Source of the DNA: Cheilinus undulatus
Lineage: Eukaryota; Chordata; Actinopteri; Labriformes; Labridae
DNA: 64,000 bases
Direction of reading: 5' to 3'
NCBI RefSeq assembly: GCF_018320785.1
Contig: NC_054882.1
Span: 24,804,719-24,868,718 of the forward strand
Part shown: piece after piece, positions 1-14,000 of the stretch
How positions within the stretch are numbered: the stretch's first letter is position 1
Layout of the letters: every line of letters starts with the position of its first letter
Position numbers and translations under genes: made by a program
Notes under the pieces: generated by a model
Databases searched by the model: none
Told to the model about the DNA's origin: nothing
Seen by the model: the letters and a program-made list of their open reading frames with translations, nothing else

Positions 1-2008
1 ATCACCCTCAGAATCTTTTAGAAGGCTCTGCTCTTCCAAACACTTTATATGAGCTGTTGCTCAGATGATGTGAAAAAAATGAAACAGGAATCCGGTCCAG
101 ACACAATCTGTGGGCCCTTGGGAATTTCACAACATGAATCTACCCAAGATTCTGAATAACTTTATCCCAGAAGGTTAAACAGAAAGCCAGAAAATATGTG
201 AGTGATTGGCTTTTACTTGACCACGAGCTAAACTCAAAAAACATCCTCTCTCCTGAACACGTCACAGACTCGTTTGAGGAGGGAGCAGTGGTCGTAGCTT
301 GTAAAAATGCCATCACTAAATGAAGCAAACACTTTTCAGCTGCACCATATAAAGCTGTCATCAGCTCAGATCATGTTAAAACTATATGATAAAGAACATG
401 TGGTCTTATGCGCTCAGTTGCTACATGAGGGATTTCTGGCGAGCCCAGGGCTTTGAGAGACTTGTGTACAGTGTCTTTGGGACACATCAGTTTTTCACTC
501 ACTACTTTTAATTATTTAAAGCCTTTAATATGTTCTAATAAACTGTAACTCATTGTTGCCTAAATACATTGTAACAAGCACAGATCACTCACTACAAAGC
601 CTGCTTCGTTCCACGCAATGTCATCGCAGCACAGCTTAGGGCGTACTCACACTAGGCCATCCTTACCGTGCCTGAGCCCGTTTCAGCCTAATGTCCGGTA
701 CGTTTGGCCAGTGAGAGTGCAATTGTTCCGTGCTTCGGCGCTGCACACTTCACGGCCCCTACACGGATGGACAAGGTGGGCCTAGGCACAGCACGGATGC
801 AAATGAAGGTGCACAAGCGTGGGAATGTGACGTAGCGTGAAGTAACAACAAAAGGACCCGCCCCAGAGCAGAGGTAGCAGCTGCTCACTAGAGACAGCAG
901 GATTTTTCAAGAGAGAGAGAGAGAAATATACATATTTTGTCTCATTGTATTTCAACAAGTTACAAAGATTTTATAAGAGCTGAAGAATTTAACTTTGCGC
1001 AGTTCTACCATCTCATTCTGATGGATCACAGTCCAGTCCACATTTCTGACCAGTTTCTAGCAATGTCAGGCTTTAACCACTGTGAGAGGTTTTTGTTTTT
1101 TTTTTGGGTTTGTGAAATAAAACTTCTTCCCTTGATTGAGCCACAAACAGAAGCTCACAGGACAACACACACCTTTCATCCTCCGTGTGTAAAGGAGAGT
1201 GCCAATTACGTGGACAAGTGTGTGTCGGGGTTAATCACATAGCTGATTTCCTCTCTTATTATAAAATTATAATGCCAAACTATCGTCCACTGAATTAACT
1301 TACCTCACTTCCAGCTCTCATCAGATGGTTAAAATTGCTTGTGTCACCGTTAAGAAATCTTTTAACTGAACATTTAATCCTGCTCTGGACACAGGCTATC
1401 CTGTGACATGAGTTTGTTTGGTGAAGCACTGAACGGCATCCAAACGCAGGGAGATGCACAGTTCATGATGCGTAAAATAATTTCAGGGGGGCTCAGATAG
1501 TACATGGACACGCAGAGGAATGACTGTAGGGGCTCATACGAGTTAGAAAAGTCAGGGTTTTATTCATCAGAAGTGCTTGGAACTCTGATCAGGCTCAAAA
1601 TGATATGCTGTGAGCGATAATTCTCCGCTATGAACTTCTCTCTCTCTCTCTCTCTCTCTCTCATACTGAGTCATCAACACGTATAAATTCATAATGATGG
1701 ATGCTTTGCGCCTAACTTTTATTTCACGTACACTAGTTAATCAGTGGCAGCGGTTTTGCCAGCCTGCTCGGATGAAGAGCAGCTGAAGTCATAATTACAT
1801 GTTATGTAACTGAAGACTGCTACTTAGTCTACTGTTAACATATTGAAACTAATCTCCAAGCACACCCCTCATGGTGACTTTTAACACCTGATTTCCGTTT
1901 GTGATAGGGGCTCTGTCTTCTTAAGTGTCCTTTTGTGGCAGATATCATCAGATAAATGAATTTGTGTTACCTCAGCAGTTCTGAAGGCTTGTTTCTCTTT
2001 CTTTAAAG
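1..2008 (+). other. ktn1: ktn1 intron (partial), upstream of first visible exon
   Basis: No exon of ktn1 could be recognised here; the stretch ends in a pyrimidine-rich acceptor (tttctttaaag). It holds a perfect (TC)13 microsatellite at 1637-1662. A segment at about 640-900 resembles the GC-richer body of fish MITEs (it begins near 'gggcgtactcacactaggcc'), but I could not find its matching second end. Open frames in the stretch are short and have no coding character. Confidence 0.6.
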
Positions 2009-2087
2009 GATCCAAGAAAGGGATGAGAAGCTAAAATCAATGGAGGAGAGTCTACAGACAGCACAGGACAGAGAGAAGACAGCAGAG
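2009..2087 (+). CDS. ktn1: ktn1 exon A
   Basis: This 79-nt exon starts with the last base of a split codon and reads IQERDEKLKSMEES, then ends in TAE at a codon boundary before gtgcac. It is coiled-coil sequence. The acceptor is ctttaaag; the donor is weak. Confidence 0.85.
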
Positions 2088-5000
2088 GTGCACGATTCTT
2101 ATTGTATCACATATTAAACGGCCTCCCTTCTGTTCTACATGTATTGGCCTAGTTTGAGGTCTCTCGTCTGAAGCTGTTTGTGTCTCACAGGCTCTGGAGC
2201 AGCAGTTGGCTGCCCTGCAGGCAGAGATGGAGCAGCTGAGACAGAAGGAGACGCCAGAAGAGCAGAGCAGTGCTGGTACCCAGCTCCAAGAACTCCAGTC
2301 TCAGTAAGTCCATCTCCCCCACCACGAGAAAACACAGGTTCTTCAGCACAGCCTTAACAGATCAGATTAATAATGTGAAACCCTGGCATGCAGGTTGGCA
2401 GCAAAAGATCAGGAGCTCCAGAAGCTGCAGGCTGAGTTGGAGGCCAGGACGATGGAGCTGAGTGAGAAGGTGGAGCAGGTACAACAACAGGTTAGAAACT
2501 CCCTCAAGAAATGCACACAGCAAAGTCAAAATGCAATTTAGGGCTGTAGAGAAAAATGATTTTAAGAAATATACTTCCCTATTTTTATAAGGTTAAATGT
2601 GCTTTGTTTATCTAACTCTGAAATAAGTTAGAGAATAGTCCTGAATCATAATTTTTTCCTCCCGCAAGTTCTCTTTACTACACACTTATCTGGACATCTA
2701 ATACAAGCTGCAACTTTCAGTAATGAAACCGAGGCCATTGAGGAACTGCAAAATCCTGCAGTTCTTTGAGTGTCCATCTGAGGCTGACAACAAAAGCCCT
2801 GAAAGTCACATTTACTCAAAAAAGCCAATATTAACATCTGAAGCAAACAGCCTGGTTCTTAACACTCATTTGGTCTGAATAGCTCATGTTGTGATGGGAA
2901 CAAACTATAAGAAGGGATTTAATGAAATTATCTTTTTTGATTAAATGAAGGGTAAGAGTTAGTCATAATAAGAGGCGTAACTAGTGTGTTTGAATGGTGG
3001 ACTTTGAGGTGTGTTCCCAGCAAGGGTGTGAGTGTTTAGTGCTGCCCCATTGTGCTTGAAGGCTCTACTTTGGACTGAAAAGGCCAACACAAAAGAGATG
3101 CTTTTGTCCTTGACCTTTACCTTAACCTTGAGCTTGACTCTGCCCCTTAGAGCCCTACATGGCTAAAACCCATGCACATTCATGTATACAAAGATATGGT
3201 AATAAAAGACATACAAATACATCTTGGTATTTAATTTTGCAACTTGTTTCCAGGCAGTGTAATAGTGTCCTAATAGTGTCAGGTGGGCAGGGCTCATGCA
3301 CTGCCCATCTGACACCATCAAAGTTTGTTAGGGCTTAGTGCTTAGGCTTTAGGCTGGATATTAGGATTTAGCCTAGGTGAACTGTGAGTTCGAGACAGCA
3401 TTTCCAATATGGTGACCACCACCAGTAGGCTTTATATAAATTTTATTTTTCACCAAGCACACATCAAATCAAGTTTTAAGGTTGGTGTTTTTGTTCTTGG
3501 ATGAGGACTCAGAGCTGATAGTTGTATAAATGGTTTTCAAACTTTGATCACACCTCCATTAATATCAGGGTAATAAAGACTATTTTTTTGTTTTTGCTCT
3601 TGGTCAAATCATATTTTTTTCCTCTCTTCAAACAGCAGACCCACACAGCAGTACCGAGCCAGGAGCTGCTTACAGCGTGAGTAACATGACATTTAAACAC
3701 AACCTACTTATTCTCCACATGTGTACTTTTTTAACCACATAATGACGACATTTTAACTGGTTATTCTGTTGTCTGTCAGGTTGTCAGAGAAGGAGAACCA
3801 GATCTCAGACCTGCAGGCAGAAATGGCTGAGCTAAAGGACTCAGTGGAGCTTCACAGGAAGAAGAACAACGTAGGTTTCCTGCAGCGATGCCTTGAACTG
3901 TATGACCTCTTCAAGACCCCCTGCTACCCCCACCCCCCACCTTCCTACTTGTGTGGTATCTTCTTCCCCACTGGAGCTGCACACTGCATACATCCATACC
4001 TCCTGTTGTCTTCTGCCACTAAGTCTCCCTCGTTTTGTTTTTGTTCTGTTAAAATAGTTTTGTTTCAAACAGAATAGAAAACGTTCTTTAGCTAAGGTTC
4101 GCTGTCAACATGATTTTACACATCAGCACAGATGTCTATTTTGATTTGGATTGCTTAAGCTAAGCGTTGCATAACAGGGCCTCCAGCCTACTCTTGTTAT
4201 GCTCACCGGTGCCCATGAGTGTTTCAGCTAGCTTGTCTGTGCTTGTGGAGGATTCAGAGCATTAGAAACTCGCCTACCTTTTATTTTCGAGAAGCATATT
4301 TTCTCTGAAAACGTATCTATTTTTTATTTTTGTGCCTATCTTTTCTATCTCTACAGACGTTATTACTTTAATGTTAATAGGAGCCTTGCAGAAAAGTTAC
4401 TATACATATCTTGCATACTCTGCATGCTGCTTTTACCCACACGAGGTGCGAGACTGGGACTCTGAAGGCTCTTCGTTCATCTTTATTTTTAGCAGTTGGA
4501 GCATGGGTGAAAAGCAGAGTGTAGTAATCTTAAAATGAGCAATGCATTCAGTGTTGTTTTGTTACTCTTACAGTTTTCATTTGAGGGTCGCTGAATGCAT
4601 TATTACCCTAAGGCTAAACTGAAAGTAGTATCTCTCTGGAACTGACCAAAACAGGAGCTTCGGGAGAAAAACTGGAGTGCAATGGAAGCTCTGTCAGCCA
4701 CCGAGTCCATGCTTCAAGGGAAACTCAGCAAAGCTGTCAAGGTTCGACACCCCCCCCCCACCACCTGCTTCACTCTAGTTCCAATCTGATGCATCCCTCC
4801 CATCCTTCCCTCCAAAATCTTTTTTTTGCCATGATTGCCCCAGTGAAACTTCTTTTTTTCACCATCATTCATAACAAAGCTGCATACTCATTTACCTCCC
4901 GCTCCCCCCCCTCTCCTCTGTTGTTTGGCCTCAAGTTTAATTGGCTGTGTTGAGCTGTGACCTATGCTGCTACCATGAGGAAGTCTGACTCTATTAAATA

Positions 5001-8000
5001 AACATTGGTCTCTTTAGCGGACATTTTTGTGCTGTAAGCTCTGAAATATAAAATTATTTCTCACGCTAAAGCTTAAAAATGAGTGTGCAGTGTCCTAGAA
5101 ATGATTTCACTAGATTTCATTAGAGAGAGAGATTCATTTTAATCGTTCTTGCAGCTTCCTTTCTTCTGTCATTTGGCTCATTTCCAGCATGTTTGCATCA
5201 TTTTGTTTTTTGACATTCATTTTCTCAATGTTATGACTGAGTATCAGGTCCACAGTGAAGAAAAAAAAACAGATTTTGAGAATAAAGTCTTCATATTACA
5301 AAAATGAAGGGAATAAAATTAACAACAGATTTTTAATAATGCAAGAATCAAATATGAGTAAAGTTGTGATTTCCCAAATTCGGACAGTATAGGAAGTCAG
5401 ATTTTCAAGAATAAAGTTAAAATTTTATGAGAAAAACCAGAGGTTTTAGACAAAAGCCCAGTTTACAGTGCCATTTAAACCTGTGATACTTAAACCCCTC
5501 TGACATTTCGCCTCAACAATGAAAGTTGCAGAAACATAATGGGGCGAGGTCATTCCTCTTCTGTATCGACTACAGTGGAGTGTAAGAGCCTGTGTCCAAG
5601 TCTGGCTTTAAGCATGAAAAATATGCCCTCAGTGTTAGCTGTTTTGTCACTACGCTCTCAGTTGAAAACAGTAAAACTTTTTGCACTGCACTCGTCAGTG
5701 TCACTCCTCCCTCACTTGCCAATCAAAATCATGAAGGGACATATGGTAGTGGCAAAAAATATTCCGATCTGACTTGTCTGTCAGCACAGTAATTCTTTCA
5801 AATTATTTTGTTTTCTTGTTGATTGTGGCCTCTACCCACCATCACAGCATCGGTACAAATGTCGCATGGTGTCTCATGGTGCAACAACAGCAAAGCTTCT
5901 TTGCTGCACTACAGCAGAAATGCACAGTACAAACGCCCTATAGTCGGCATGTATGTTAATCTTTAAAGTTCCTAGGTGGTGTTTTTGCACAATTATGAAA
6001 TAGACTGAAATTAAGTTATCCCTCTCTAAGACCTACAAAAGCAAATGTGACAATGTTTGAGTTGATTTATCACTGTATTATACAAGTCAGTTTTAATTCC
6101 TGTAACAAATCAGATTGGTTACCTGCAGTTAGAAACTGCAACCATGCCACTTTCAAAGTCACTTAAATCAGTGGTTCTTAACTGGTCTTGCCTCAGGACC
6201 CACCACCTCAATGAGGAATCACATCCCGAATTTCAGAAAATTTTCAACAACTCAAAGTTAGTCGATGAAATATAATGCATTTTTAATCTTTGATAGAACA
6301 AAAAAGTGTCTGAAGAAAAATACACAACAAAAGTGTATAAAAAGTGTGAAGCTGATGGCCTGGTTGTTGGGTTGCGCCCCATGTGTGCTGGCAGCTCGGG
6401 TTTGGGTCCTGCCTGTGGCTGCTTTGCCACGTCTCTTTCCCATTCTCTCGCCCCTGTTTCTGATTCTATTCACTGCTCTCCTCTCTTTATAAAAGCCCAA
6501 AAATAAATCTTGAACAAAAGAAGAAACATGCATAAAAAGTGCACCCTACAGAAGCCCTGGGTGGACATAGAGAAATGCATCCATACATTTCATTTTACTA
6601 CAGTTCCTCTTCATATCATGTACATTTTGGAAGCTTTCTTTAATTGTTGAGGAAATTAGCACATTTTCATGAAAACCAAACTTTGTGATCCCATGATGAC
6701 AAGATAAATAACTTTATTAAAAGTGTGAAACCATCCATATCCAAGAAAAGGAGATGCATAAAAGGAAAGCATAGCAATTAATGAAATCTGCCCCCCCCCC
6801 CCCATAAATACATGTAATGAATTTACTGTATGTCCACTTAGGGCTTCCTGGCACACATTCACGACCCACTTTTGGGTCCCCACCCACCACTTGAGAACCA
6901 CTGACTTAAATCCCCTTTCCTCATCATTATGGTGCTCCATTCGAACTTCAGCAGACCATCTTGCCGATGTTTATCTTCTTAAATGCTGTGGTTTCTGACA
7001 TTTGCCTTGCTGATTAGATATTTGTCAATTACTGTACCTAATGAAGTGGCCAGTGAGTGCACACGTATAGGACAATATCAGAAGGAGATATTTCGTCCAA
7101 AAGGGGCACCAAAATCTACCCAAAGGTCCTCAGAGGAGCTTTAAGGGGTTTATTAGGGGGCTTTTCCATCACATAGAGCCGATGATGTTAGATAGCTGCA
7201 CTCCAGTACTACCATAAGAAGAAGCACCCATTGTTTCTACTTCAAAGGTTCTTCTTCTATTGGTAATCCGGCAGGTATTTCAAAGTTTGGTGCAGCAGTT
7301 GCTACCTTAATGCATCTGGGATGCGTCCCTGAATGATGAAAAACTGCTTTGATGTCAGTAGCTGCGTTTAGATGGACACTTCTAAGCGGGTGAAACCCTC
7401 AACCTGATTAGAAATGCTGCATGTAAACACCTAAATCAACCTGATCAAGCCCCATCCGATTAAAAATCTAATCAGTTGCAGAGGGGTGGTCTACACCTTT
7501 TCATGACCCGATCAGAGGGAAAATTCTTCCATGTAAACACCTTCACCCGATTGATCTGACACGTTCTTTCTGCGCATGCTCTTCGTCTTGACGTAACTGC
7601 ATGGTGACGTATTGTCGGGAGCCGTTCTCGCCAGCAGAAACGGGCCTCTAGACTCAAATGCCGGTAGTGGAGAAGCCACGACTCAGGGGATGTCGGCCTT
7701 AATGGGGGACAGAGAAATAACGGAGCAGCGGGACTATATACCACTGGAAACCACCAGCAACCATAAATCATGTGACACACAGGTCACATGATTTATGGTT
7801 GCTAGTGGTGACCGTTGACGTGGTGGCCGCTATTCCAATTAAAAATGGGCACATATAAACACCTGATTGGATAGATCACACACAATGTAAACGCTTGACC
7901 CAAAACATTTAATTGGGTTGATTTCAATCAGATTGGAATAAAAGTGTCCATGTAAACGTGACTACTGTGGTGCACTTGGAGGCTGAACGGGCATGTTGCT

Positions 8001-11000
8001 CCAGATCAGAATCATCCTGGGCACGGGTCTGCTTGGCGGTCAATTGATGGAAAAGTAAAACGGCACAGCTTGGTTTGGATCTGCACGACCAAAAGTCATA
8101 GTGGAAAAGCCGCACAAGAAGAGCAGTTAGCTGCCTGATTTAAAATGACACAAGAATATTGTAAAGAAAAAATCAGAACACAGTAGGTTTACTAAAGCTG
8201 GAACCTGAAAAGATTGTCCAAGATAGTGAGACTATTCTTAACCTTACCACAGTGTTTTACCAAATCACAACTTTATTCTTGTAATTCTATGAAAATTCTT
8301 GCAATACTACATGCAGCTTTAATATTGTAATATTACAATTTTATATTGTCATGACTTGCTTTATTCTCAAAATCTTTGTCAATGTGTCCCAAATGCTAAA
8401 ATCATGCAATCCAATCAATCAGAATCAGTGTAATCAGTTTAATTCCAGTGCAGAAAGTCTTATCATTCTTGAGTAGAGTGCTGTATGTTTGCTGTAGGAG
8501 CTGCAGGTTTCTTGGTATAGATAGCTGCTCTATTAACAGTTCCAGGAGTGTGTGCGTGTATTTTTGCCGTCCTTTTCCTGCATTAGGGAAGGGTACATGC
8601 TGAACCGTCGGCACAGCAGCTGCTCCTCTTGCCATCCGAGTACAGTAGAAAGCACCTTCTCATAGCCAAGCTAGGGAGTTCCTTGGCAGCTGTTGTGTAC
8701 TGTCAGTGCATGCTGGTCGCATTCACTTGTCTCTGAGCCGCCTTGTGACACACTGTGTTAATGTGAATGGCGGTTACAGCGCCAGCTGGCTAGTGCTCAG
8801 CGTACGTTCTCCCTCCAGGCCTCAGAGTGACAGTGCATGATGCTAGCCTATTGTGGGAGGACTGATAGCTACCTTTTTATTTATTGAGGAGTTTCAAGGT
8901 ACTTTGTGCAATTTTATGAAAGCAGATTGATGTATTTGTGGTTGCAGCAGGACTGAAGCATGTGATATGCTCTGAATCGCACATTGGTGACACTTTGTGT
9001 AGGTGTGGCCTGTTGAGAGATGTTTTCTCAGGGTAATTGGAAGCAGGAGCGAGACTGTGTTTATCCTATTGCGCTAAAAATTATGATTTGATGCTGAATC
9101 ATTCCTGTGGCATTGATTTGAGCGGCTCAATTGATGACTTCAAATCTGCTTCAGCGACTATGTCTTTAAGATAAAACTTTTAAAACAATCGGTGCTCAAT
9201 CACCTCTCTTTCTTTTTTGTCTTTATTTGCCCTTCCCATTGCCTTGTAGGAGAACCAGACGGCTCTGGCAGCGGTTCAGTCCGAGTGTCGAGATGTTCTG
9301 CACAGACTTCTGCCCCATGTGCCTCTGCCCACTGAGCAGGTATGGAGAATATGGACTTGTTTCCTCATGCAGGTTGCAAAGACTGTGTTTACTTAGACTT
9401 TAGTATTCCAGCTATGAGCTTCATCCCAGTTTTGATCATATTTGTGATTCTGTGATTACATAGTTATTCATATCCCTGTATACATGGGAAATACTAGTAT
9501 CCCAGTTTGTGATCATTGCATCATATCTGTGCAGGCATCTGTGAAACTTCATCTGGGAAGTTTCACATCGATAAAATAGGCATATTACGCTTAATTTTTA
9601 AGGCTTTTTGCCATACCTCTTTAAGGATTATTAAAGTTGTTATATGGGTATTGGCTTTTATACAACAATGTTATGTACTTTAAGATCGCTTAAGTTCAGT
9701 AAAAATAACAAAAAACTGCAGAAAAAAGACCGAGAGGATGGCAAGGTGTTAAAGAGAGATCTCAGAATGAATAGGCCTACATGAATTTATGTTTTAACTA
9801 TTAGGCAACTCACTAGAAAGTTTAGCAAAGATGCCAAGAAAGGCCTAAACAATCCTGTAAGTGAATTTAATTCACTAAATTCACCAAATTTGTCCAGGAA
9901 GTCACTTAAAAATGAAAGCATTATGTGAAAGCACAGGTAGCTCAAGGTCGGCCTTGAAAAGATTGAGCTTTTACTTTGAAAAATACGCCTTAAGAGCTAT
10001 CGTTTCTACATTTCAGGCCTTGGTTAGTAGACATGATCATTCCAGAGCATAAACAGTCTTATTTCTTTCTTGTTTTAAAAAAGTTCTCGATAGACTTGGC
10101 ATCATTTCAAGAAATGTCTGCTTAAGCATAAACACTGTAGTATATGCCAGGTATGTAAGTGGCGCTGTAACGCTGCAACAGAAATACACCAAAATAGAAG
10201 ATTATGAAGCCTGTACACCGAAAACTTTTCCCCAAACTGTCTCCTGGCAGCCCTGCTGATTGTGCTTTATGCTGGATCTAAGAACATGAGGCGTATGTTG
10301 TTCACCATGACCATTTGTTACTCAGGGCGGTAGTAGAGGAGCAAGGGATTTTGCTACAAAAGCCTTAATAAGACTTCATGACTAGGAGAGATTGTCTTTT
10401 CTCTCTTCTTCTCTCTGTCTGTCTGTAAGAGACTCTAATGCTAAAGTGAACACTTTGAGATGATAAACGAAGCCTATTTGCCTATCAGTGAATTAAACTG
10501 GCCGTGGGAGTTGATGCTGCGAGAGAGGGCAGAGCAGAGACACTCAGCGGCAGCCACTTCAATACAAACGCCGCCTGCATCTTTGTGTTGATGTGTTTTT
10601 TCTTAGTTATTTTGATTCAAATAAACAGAAAATATATCCTGCAACACTGTTTGCTTCTTTCTACCTGTATTTCCCAGAGCTGCACTGATCTGCTCTTTCC
10701 CCTGCTGTGCATCTCTCTCTTCTCAGAAGCTTGCCCGGCTTCTCGCGCTATCTGCCCCGTGGTCAGCGAGTCGTGGGGGGAGGGGGGCTAGACCCCCCCC
10801 CCAACCAGGGTGATCTTGATCGGAAGAAAGCTTATTGACCAAACAATCGACCAACTGAATGGAAACTGCCTTAGACTTAAGAATAAAAATAAACATGGAT
10901 CCCTATCGATATCCTCAGCTTGCTGTCCTGGCATGTGTAACAGCTGCAGCAAAAGTCATGAAACAAGAAAAAGAATTAGGACGAAATCCTGTCTGGGACC

Positions 11001-14000
11001 AGCTTCAAAAGTAGTGTTTTCAGGCTCTCAAAATGCCGGTTCCATGTGGATGAAACGATACATTTAAAACTTTTAAAAACTTGCGAATACTCCTAAACTC
11101 ATCTCTGCATGGGCACCCCTTCAGCAGGATGCTTAGCGGCAGAAGGGGACCAGCTGTCACTCCGCCACACACCCAAAATATTTTAAAGTATCTGGAGTTA
11201 AATGAACAATTTCAAAGCCTCACCTATGCAGGTAGTCCACAGCTTTTAGAAAACGGGATTAGGTGTATACATGGCACATTATCCTATGTTCTTTCTTAGT
11301 CCTCCAGGTAGCAAAACTGAGTTTCTCAAAATCAGGATAATGGCATATCCCAGTTTGTAAACATCTGAAAATCTACGCATGCACAAACAGAAATTGGGAT
11401 ACTTGAGTTCATGTAAACACAGTCAATGACAACCTTCTTACAGCCTCTTTTGCATCATATTTGTCTGCTTTCTTTTACTCTTTGCCCCGTCTTTTTTTTT
11501 TAGAACCATCAGGAATGGCTTCAGCTATTTGAGAGCGCAGCAGCTGAAAGCTCAGCCACACAATCCCCCCCTGCATCAGGGGATTCTGAGGTAAATAAAG
11601 GGGAAATATAGAACTTTCTGTCTTTAATTTGAAGCTATTTCAGCAAAATCCCTCTTCTTCTCTTTTGCTAGGGACTGGCTGAGAAGCTAAAAGAAGCCGA
11701 AGAAACCCAAAGGATTCTACAGAAAGACTGTGAGACCTACAAGAAGGTTTTGGCAGAGACGGTGAGTTTTCGCTTTAATATTTGTGGTGTCATAGTGGCA
11801 TCTGTGGCTGCCTAATCTGTCATTCTTGCTGCATCCACAGGAGGGCATCCTGCAGCGTCTCCAGAGCAGCGTGGAGCAGGAGGAGTCTCGCTGGAGGGTG
11901 AAGTTGGAGCTGTCGCAGGGTGAGCTCAGAGAGGTAAGTTGTCAGGTTTAGCTTGGCATTAAGCCCCAGGATTAATACCAAATCACTGACAAGATGAATT
12001 ATTATACCATATGCATACTTTATTGCATCAGTCTTATTTATTTATTATCTTTTTCCACAGATGAGTCAGAAAGTCACAACTCTGGAGCAGGAGATTGAGA
12101 GACTAAGTGATGGAGGAGAGCTGGAAAATGTAAGTGATCTTAAAACATTCCCTTTCTTTGTGTCTCAAATAAATCAGAAGTTTTAACCTCTCTGACCTTT
12201 TGTTGGTGTCTTTAGCTGAGAAGAGAAAAGCAACACTTGGAGGCTGAGTTGGAAAGAGCAGAGCGAGAGAGTGCCACATATGTGACAGAGGTCAGAGAGG
12301 TGAGTAAAACACGGCTGCTTCTCCCAGACTTGTGATTCCTCGGTCATGTCATAGAGCTTTGTCGTGCCACTTTCTTGTTCATGGTATTTTTTGATGCTTT
12401 TGTGGCATCCTGCACTTGCTTTACTCGGGGCTTAGAGAGTTAATACAACATAGGAATATTGTAAAAATGAAGGTACAACGCTTCACATAGTCAGCTCTAG
12501 CGATAAACTACTTACAAAACTAACCTAATCAAGTGTCTCTGGTGATTTACAGTCATGCACAACAATGTCCTGTGCTTTATTTATCACACAGCTCTAGGAC
12601 ATTCCCTTTTATGTCTCATAACCCGATCAGTTCATATCTCTGCATAGACTGTGTGCTTTCCTGGACCAAGCTCCCCACAGATTCCCATTAAACAAATCAT
12701 CTCAAACTTAATTTCAGCTCAAAGATCTGTTGACTGAATTGCAGACCAGACTTGATGGCTCTTATACAGAGGCTATCAGACAGAATGAGGAGCTGAATTT
12801 GGTAAGCGTTGCTCACCCTTTAGCTGTAGCTTTCTTTAAACTAAAACCTCTCCCTTGCTTCATTCAGCAGCGCTGCCTCCAAAAAGTGCAGGGTTCTGAC
12901 TTTTTCCTGTAACTGTGGGTCATCAATCCATAACCTCAGTGAACATACCCACCTAAAACCTCAGCCTGGAGAATAATTTTGTTTGATTTTAGGTTTCATT
13001 TTTTGTAAAGTGGCAAAAAAGAGGTTGAGAATGATGACTCACTTTCACACTTAGTGATACTTACAAGACTTACACTTTCCTCCCTTCTCTCCTGGCACTT
13101 CTTATCACTTTCAGCCCAGCATCTAACAAATGGCTTCCACAAGCTCCATATCTAGCTGTTATTTTATTCTCCAGCTTCAGCTACATTCTTGTTCCCTCTT
13201 CCAATTCTTCTGATTCTTAAAATCTTGTCTGTTTTGTCTTGTCTTCTGTGATAAAACTGGACATTTTTTGGCCATCTGTTGTACTGTGAAATAATGAACT
13301 GAATGATCTTTCACTGCGACACATTGCTACTTTGTTGAGCAACAATGGCTTAACAAATTAGGTACACTGGAATTACTTAGTCACTGTAAGGCAAATTCCA
13401 TTATAAAATCGTGGCAGGAAATGACTCAGTAGTTGTGCTTTTCTATTGTTGTAAAATCCAGATTGAAGTATGATAAAGTGCTCTGGAGTGCTATGTCCTC
13501 TGATAAGGCTTTAAATTAAATGCATCCTCTGGGCTTTCCGATTTGTGATTCATCTTTCCACAAGCACCTGCAACAGCCTGCCCAAACCAACACAGCCGAA
13601 CACCTTTTTTGGTATTCAGAGCTCTTTTTTTCTTCCGGACAAAGTAGGACAAAACTGTTAGTGTTGAGCTTTCAACCCTTCTTATGTTGGTAAAGTTGGA
13701 GTGTGACCTCAGACTGAATGCTTTTATGCTCATACAATGCTTATTTCTGAATGCGTATTCCTGAAGTATTTGGGATGAGTTGTAAATCATTGGCTGAGTG
13801 TCTTTTTCTGTTCCAGCTGAAAACCCAGCTCACAGAGACTCTATCCAAGCTGGAGTCAGAAGAGAACGAGAGGCAAAAGGTGGCTGGTGACCTCTATAAG
13901 GTGAGAATTTTGTTTTTATTCACCCCTTATTTCTTACGGGAAGGCCAGGCTCTCTTTTCCAGGGTTGCCCTGCAGCAATACAAGTTAAAAAAGAATAAAC

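Larger units (their letters stand above)
4742..9249 (+). other. ktn1: ktn1 intron F-G (4.5 kb) carrying mobile elements
   Basis: This long intron holds a hAT-type MITE with a nested SINE (6169-6903) and a Harbinger-like MITE with a perfect central hairpin (7357-7966), both listed separately. The rest (4742-6160 and 7970-9249) is A/T-rich with poly-C and poly-A runs, and I saw no further exon in it. The acceptor before exon G is ccttgtag. Confidence 0.75.
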
